Shown: positions 18,246-20,031 of the stretch, piece after piece
How the letters are laid out: the number at the start of each line of letters is the position of its first letter
How positions within the stretch are numbered: the stretch's first letter is position 1
Assembly (NCBI GenBank): GCA_001414485.1
Contig: LLEY01000343.1
Span: 1 to 20,031 of the forward strand
Origin: Calycina herbarum
Taxonomy: Eukaryota; Ascomycota; Leotiomycetes; Helotiales; Pezizellaceae
DNA length: 20,031 nucleotides
Direction: 5' to 3'
The notes under the pieces: generated by a model
Database searches by the model: none
What the model saw: the letters and a program-made list of their open reading frames with translations, nothing else
What the model was told of the DNA's origin: nothing
Program-made: the position numbers and the translations under genes

Positions 18246-18461
18246 GAGAGTAAATGTACCGCGATGAAGAAAAGAGCAAAAGAGCAAAAGAGCAAAAAAG
18301 CAAAAGAGCAAAAGAGCCAAAAAGTCAAGCAAAGCAAAACAAACATAACAAACGAATGTGTAATGTAAGTGCAACTCGACGCCCAGCGTAAAATCACCCT
18401 CATTCAACAAACTCCTTTCCACCTCCGCCTCATTTGATAGGCCCGATTTTTTGCTATACAT
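18246..18461 (-). other. Possible first exon ending at a GTAAGT donor
   Basis: From the ATG at 18461-18459 the frame reads MYSKKSGLSNEAEVERSLL, then passes through a microsatellite giving Leu/Phe-rich sequence, and reaches GTAAGT at 18245. The first 27 residues look coding. The Leu/Phe part may be intronic. Confidence 0.2.
18270..18324. repeat. 8-bp microsatellite (GAGCAAAA)n
   Basis: There are about six copies of GAGCAAAA with minor variants (AAGCAAAA, GAGCCAAAA), followed by degenerate CAAGCAAAGC sequence. Confidence 0.85.
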
Positions 18462-18548
18462 TAACTTGTTTGTTTCTAAGTAATTTCTCAGGAGTGGGTC
18501 TGTGGGGTGGGTCAGTGGGCCGAGGATGTGCCGCTGCCAATAAATTAT

Positions 18549-19971
18549 TCATACAGCTTTCTGCAAGGGAAGTGTATCTGAAAATACTTTACCAACAGCT
18601 GCAATGACGCGACTCCCCCATTTGGCTTTCATACTTCTGAGTTGAATGTTAGCCGAGTCATAAAGGTGGTTGGCGCAAATATTTACGAGGAACCTTTATT
18701 ATCAGGGAGAATCATCATAAGTCCCTTCCCGAAAAGCTGTGACAAATTCCCGATGGGTACAGTATCCCTTTGTAAACGGGCAATAGTATTGTTGTCCAAT
18801 TTCAGAGTTTTCGTGAGTAGTTTGTTGACAAGAGATGGATAGTTTGCGCCCGGTGATGTTTTCAAGTTATGCCTTTGCAGCAATGCAAGAACCTCTGGGT
18901 TTCTATCGCGAGCCTTGACTGCAAAATCTTTGTAGGCTCGAAAGGTATCGACCATCTCCGTAGTTTTGAAAAGCTCGGTGTATAAACTCTCCTTCTTGGA
19001 CCTTTTGTTCATGTGTCGTTTCAGCATTGGGCTGATGGTGCGAAACAACTCTTTCGCGGGTGATGGCATTTGCATGTCATTGGCCAGATGATCAGCGGCT
19101 TCAATGTCCTTTTGGTAAGGGATGACCGCGGATCTGGTGGCATAACCACGCGCAATTTCGACGAGGCGGGCTTTGGTGTCAGCAGTGAAGATGCGAAAAA
19201 AGTAGTTTATGATCTCAGCAGCTTCCTTCTGAGAGAGTGGCCGAGGAACAACTTTACGACCAACTTCAACCTCAAGAGGTTGGGTAAATAGACGTTGATA
19301 GAACTCATGCTGTCGGCGTTTGAGTCCCACTAGATTCACCTTCTGACTCAACGCCAGTGTAATTTCCCTAAGCTCTACCTCTATCTCGTCTTCTTGTATT
19401 TGCTCTTCGTCGGCTTGGAGGGGTTCATTTTCAGGGGTAGCGCTTCGTGTCGCTCTTCTGCGACGGTTGTCACTTTGTGCAGCATTATTGTCCCCACCGA
19501 CGTCGAGATCGGGCGAAGGATGAGGATGAAGGGGTCAAGGTGGAATTTCATCTCCCATAGCTATGACCGCATCCCTGTGTTCCAATAATTCTCCAACATC
19601 AGCACCCAAAGATGCTCTACCCGCATTGATTTTCGCACCGAGTTGGCTCCTGAGGGTCGTGAGCATATGATAAACCCATTTATCAAGGTGCTAAAAGTCA
19701 TCGGACTTCTGTCATGCTGGGTCTTTTGCTGCTTGGTTGTAAAGTAACAATCCCCAGGACATAGCAAAACCGAGGGCTAGCCGAGGACCATCTGGCAAGA
19801 TTTGCGAAAGTTCTTTCGCCTCGTAGAGTACTCGTCGCATCCTTGGTTGCAAATGAGACAAGCTATTGCCAGTCTTCTGAAGTTCCAAGGGTAGACTGCA
19901 AAGATGGTCGTTTAATTTCTCAGCAGCCTGGGAATAGATCCTGAGCTGTTCCTTGGTGGATTCTGTCAATT
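18549..19971 (-). pseudogene. P4: family member with three in-frame stops; first exon beyond the window
   Basis: Function unknown. A TTCTCTTGCAG acceptor ends at 19972, and the exon from 19971 begins at the family phase-1 position (ELTESTKEQLRIYSQAAEKL), so the start lies right of the window. Domain A includes YEAKELSQILPDGPRLALGF. The frame is constant from 19971 to 18687 but holds TGA at 19712-19714, TAG at 19691-19693 and TGA at 19535-19537. Domain A homology continues ungapped past the first two. After an acidic linker (EEQIQEDEIEVEL) comes domain B (KRRQHEFYQRL, LSQKEAAEIINYFFRIF, GKGLMMILPDNKG). A 50-nt phase-2 intron (18686-18637; GTAAAT, GGCTAAC, CTCAG) leads to a final exon, KAKWGSRVIAAVGKVF, ending at 18549-18551. 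All three stops can arise from CAG or CGA by C-to-T change. RNA could show an unusual splice instead. Confidence 0.75.
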
Positions 19972-20009
19972 CTGCAAGAGAATCATTAGAGAGGTCTTTG
20001 GGATATTTC

Positions 20010-20031
20010 GGGGGGGGGGGGGGGGGGGGGG
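20010..20031. other. Run of 22 G at the window end
   Basis: The sequence ends in 22 consecutive G residues. A homopolymer right at the end is typical of a contig edge built from low-quality read tails and is unlikely to be biology. Confidence 0.7.

Noticed and set aside
18270..18324. Regular short repeat as a CRISPR-like array
   Set aside because: It is a simple 8-bp microsatellite with no spacers.
19561..19767. Alternative P4 reading through a 58-nt GT-AG interval into another frame
   Set aside because: The resulting frame loses the domain A homology that continues in the original frame beyond the stops, so nonsense mutation is the simpler explanation.

Overview
The window looks like accessory, gene-poor sequence from a filamentous ascomycete (Pezizomycotina; a helotialean such as a Sclerotiniaceae member is only a guess). 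The signs are short introns of about 47-120 nt with CTAAC/CTGAC-type branch sites, pyrimidine-rich leaders in front of start codons, and a Fot1/pogo-type transposon damaged by C-to-T changes of the kind caused by RIP. No rRNA, tRNA, CRISPR array or bacterial-style operon is visible.

Layout. Positions 1-1275 hold a broken Fot1/pogo-like transposon on the minus strand. What appears to be the end of a second element of the same family is inserted into its transposase. Positions 1276-8660 are mostly non-coding or decayed. They contain three diverged copies of a sequence about 400 bp apart (1.68-2.59 kb), a possible two-exon gene at 3433-3919, a short ORF at 4464-4646 behind a convincing fungal leader, and a TATA/pyrimidine-rich promoter-like block near 7.3 kb with no gene after it.

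The core of the window is 8667-19971: four divergent paralogous genes, all on the minus strand, belonging to a family I do not recognise. Reading from right to left they are P4 (18549-19971 and beyond the right edge), P3 (16223-17235), P2 (12176-14595) and P1 (8667-10792). The shared plan is a basic or polar N-terminus with a coiled coil, a phase-1 intron, a helical domain A (LP...AExL...EAKELS.LP.GP.LA...Y), a variable linker, and a helical domain B (R..EF...L...KEA...FF, then G.G...IL, then a WG segment). Only P2 reads through intact (749 codons after splicing). P1 has a 14-bp tandem duplication that shifts the frame and a probable broken splice donor. P3 has a nonsense codon and a frameshift and lacks domain B. 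P4 has three in-frame stops. The cluster looks like birth-and-death evolution of a lineage-specific family. Its function is unknown; a nuclear or protein-interaction role is only suggested by the basic patches and coiled coils.

Between P2 and P3 lies 1.2-1.5 kb of repeat-bearing non-coding DNA in which a GGTACCCTG-type motif occurs four times in one orientation. Between P3 and P4 are an acidic orphan reading frame and an 8-bp microsatellite. The window ends in 22 consecutive G residues, probably a contig-end artefact.
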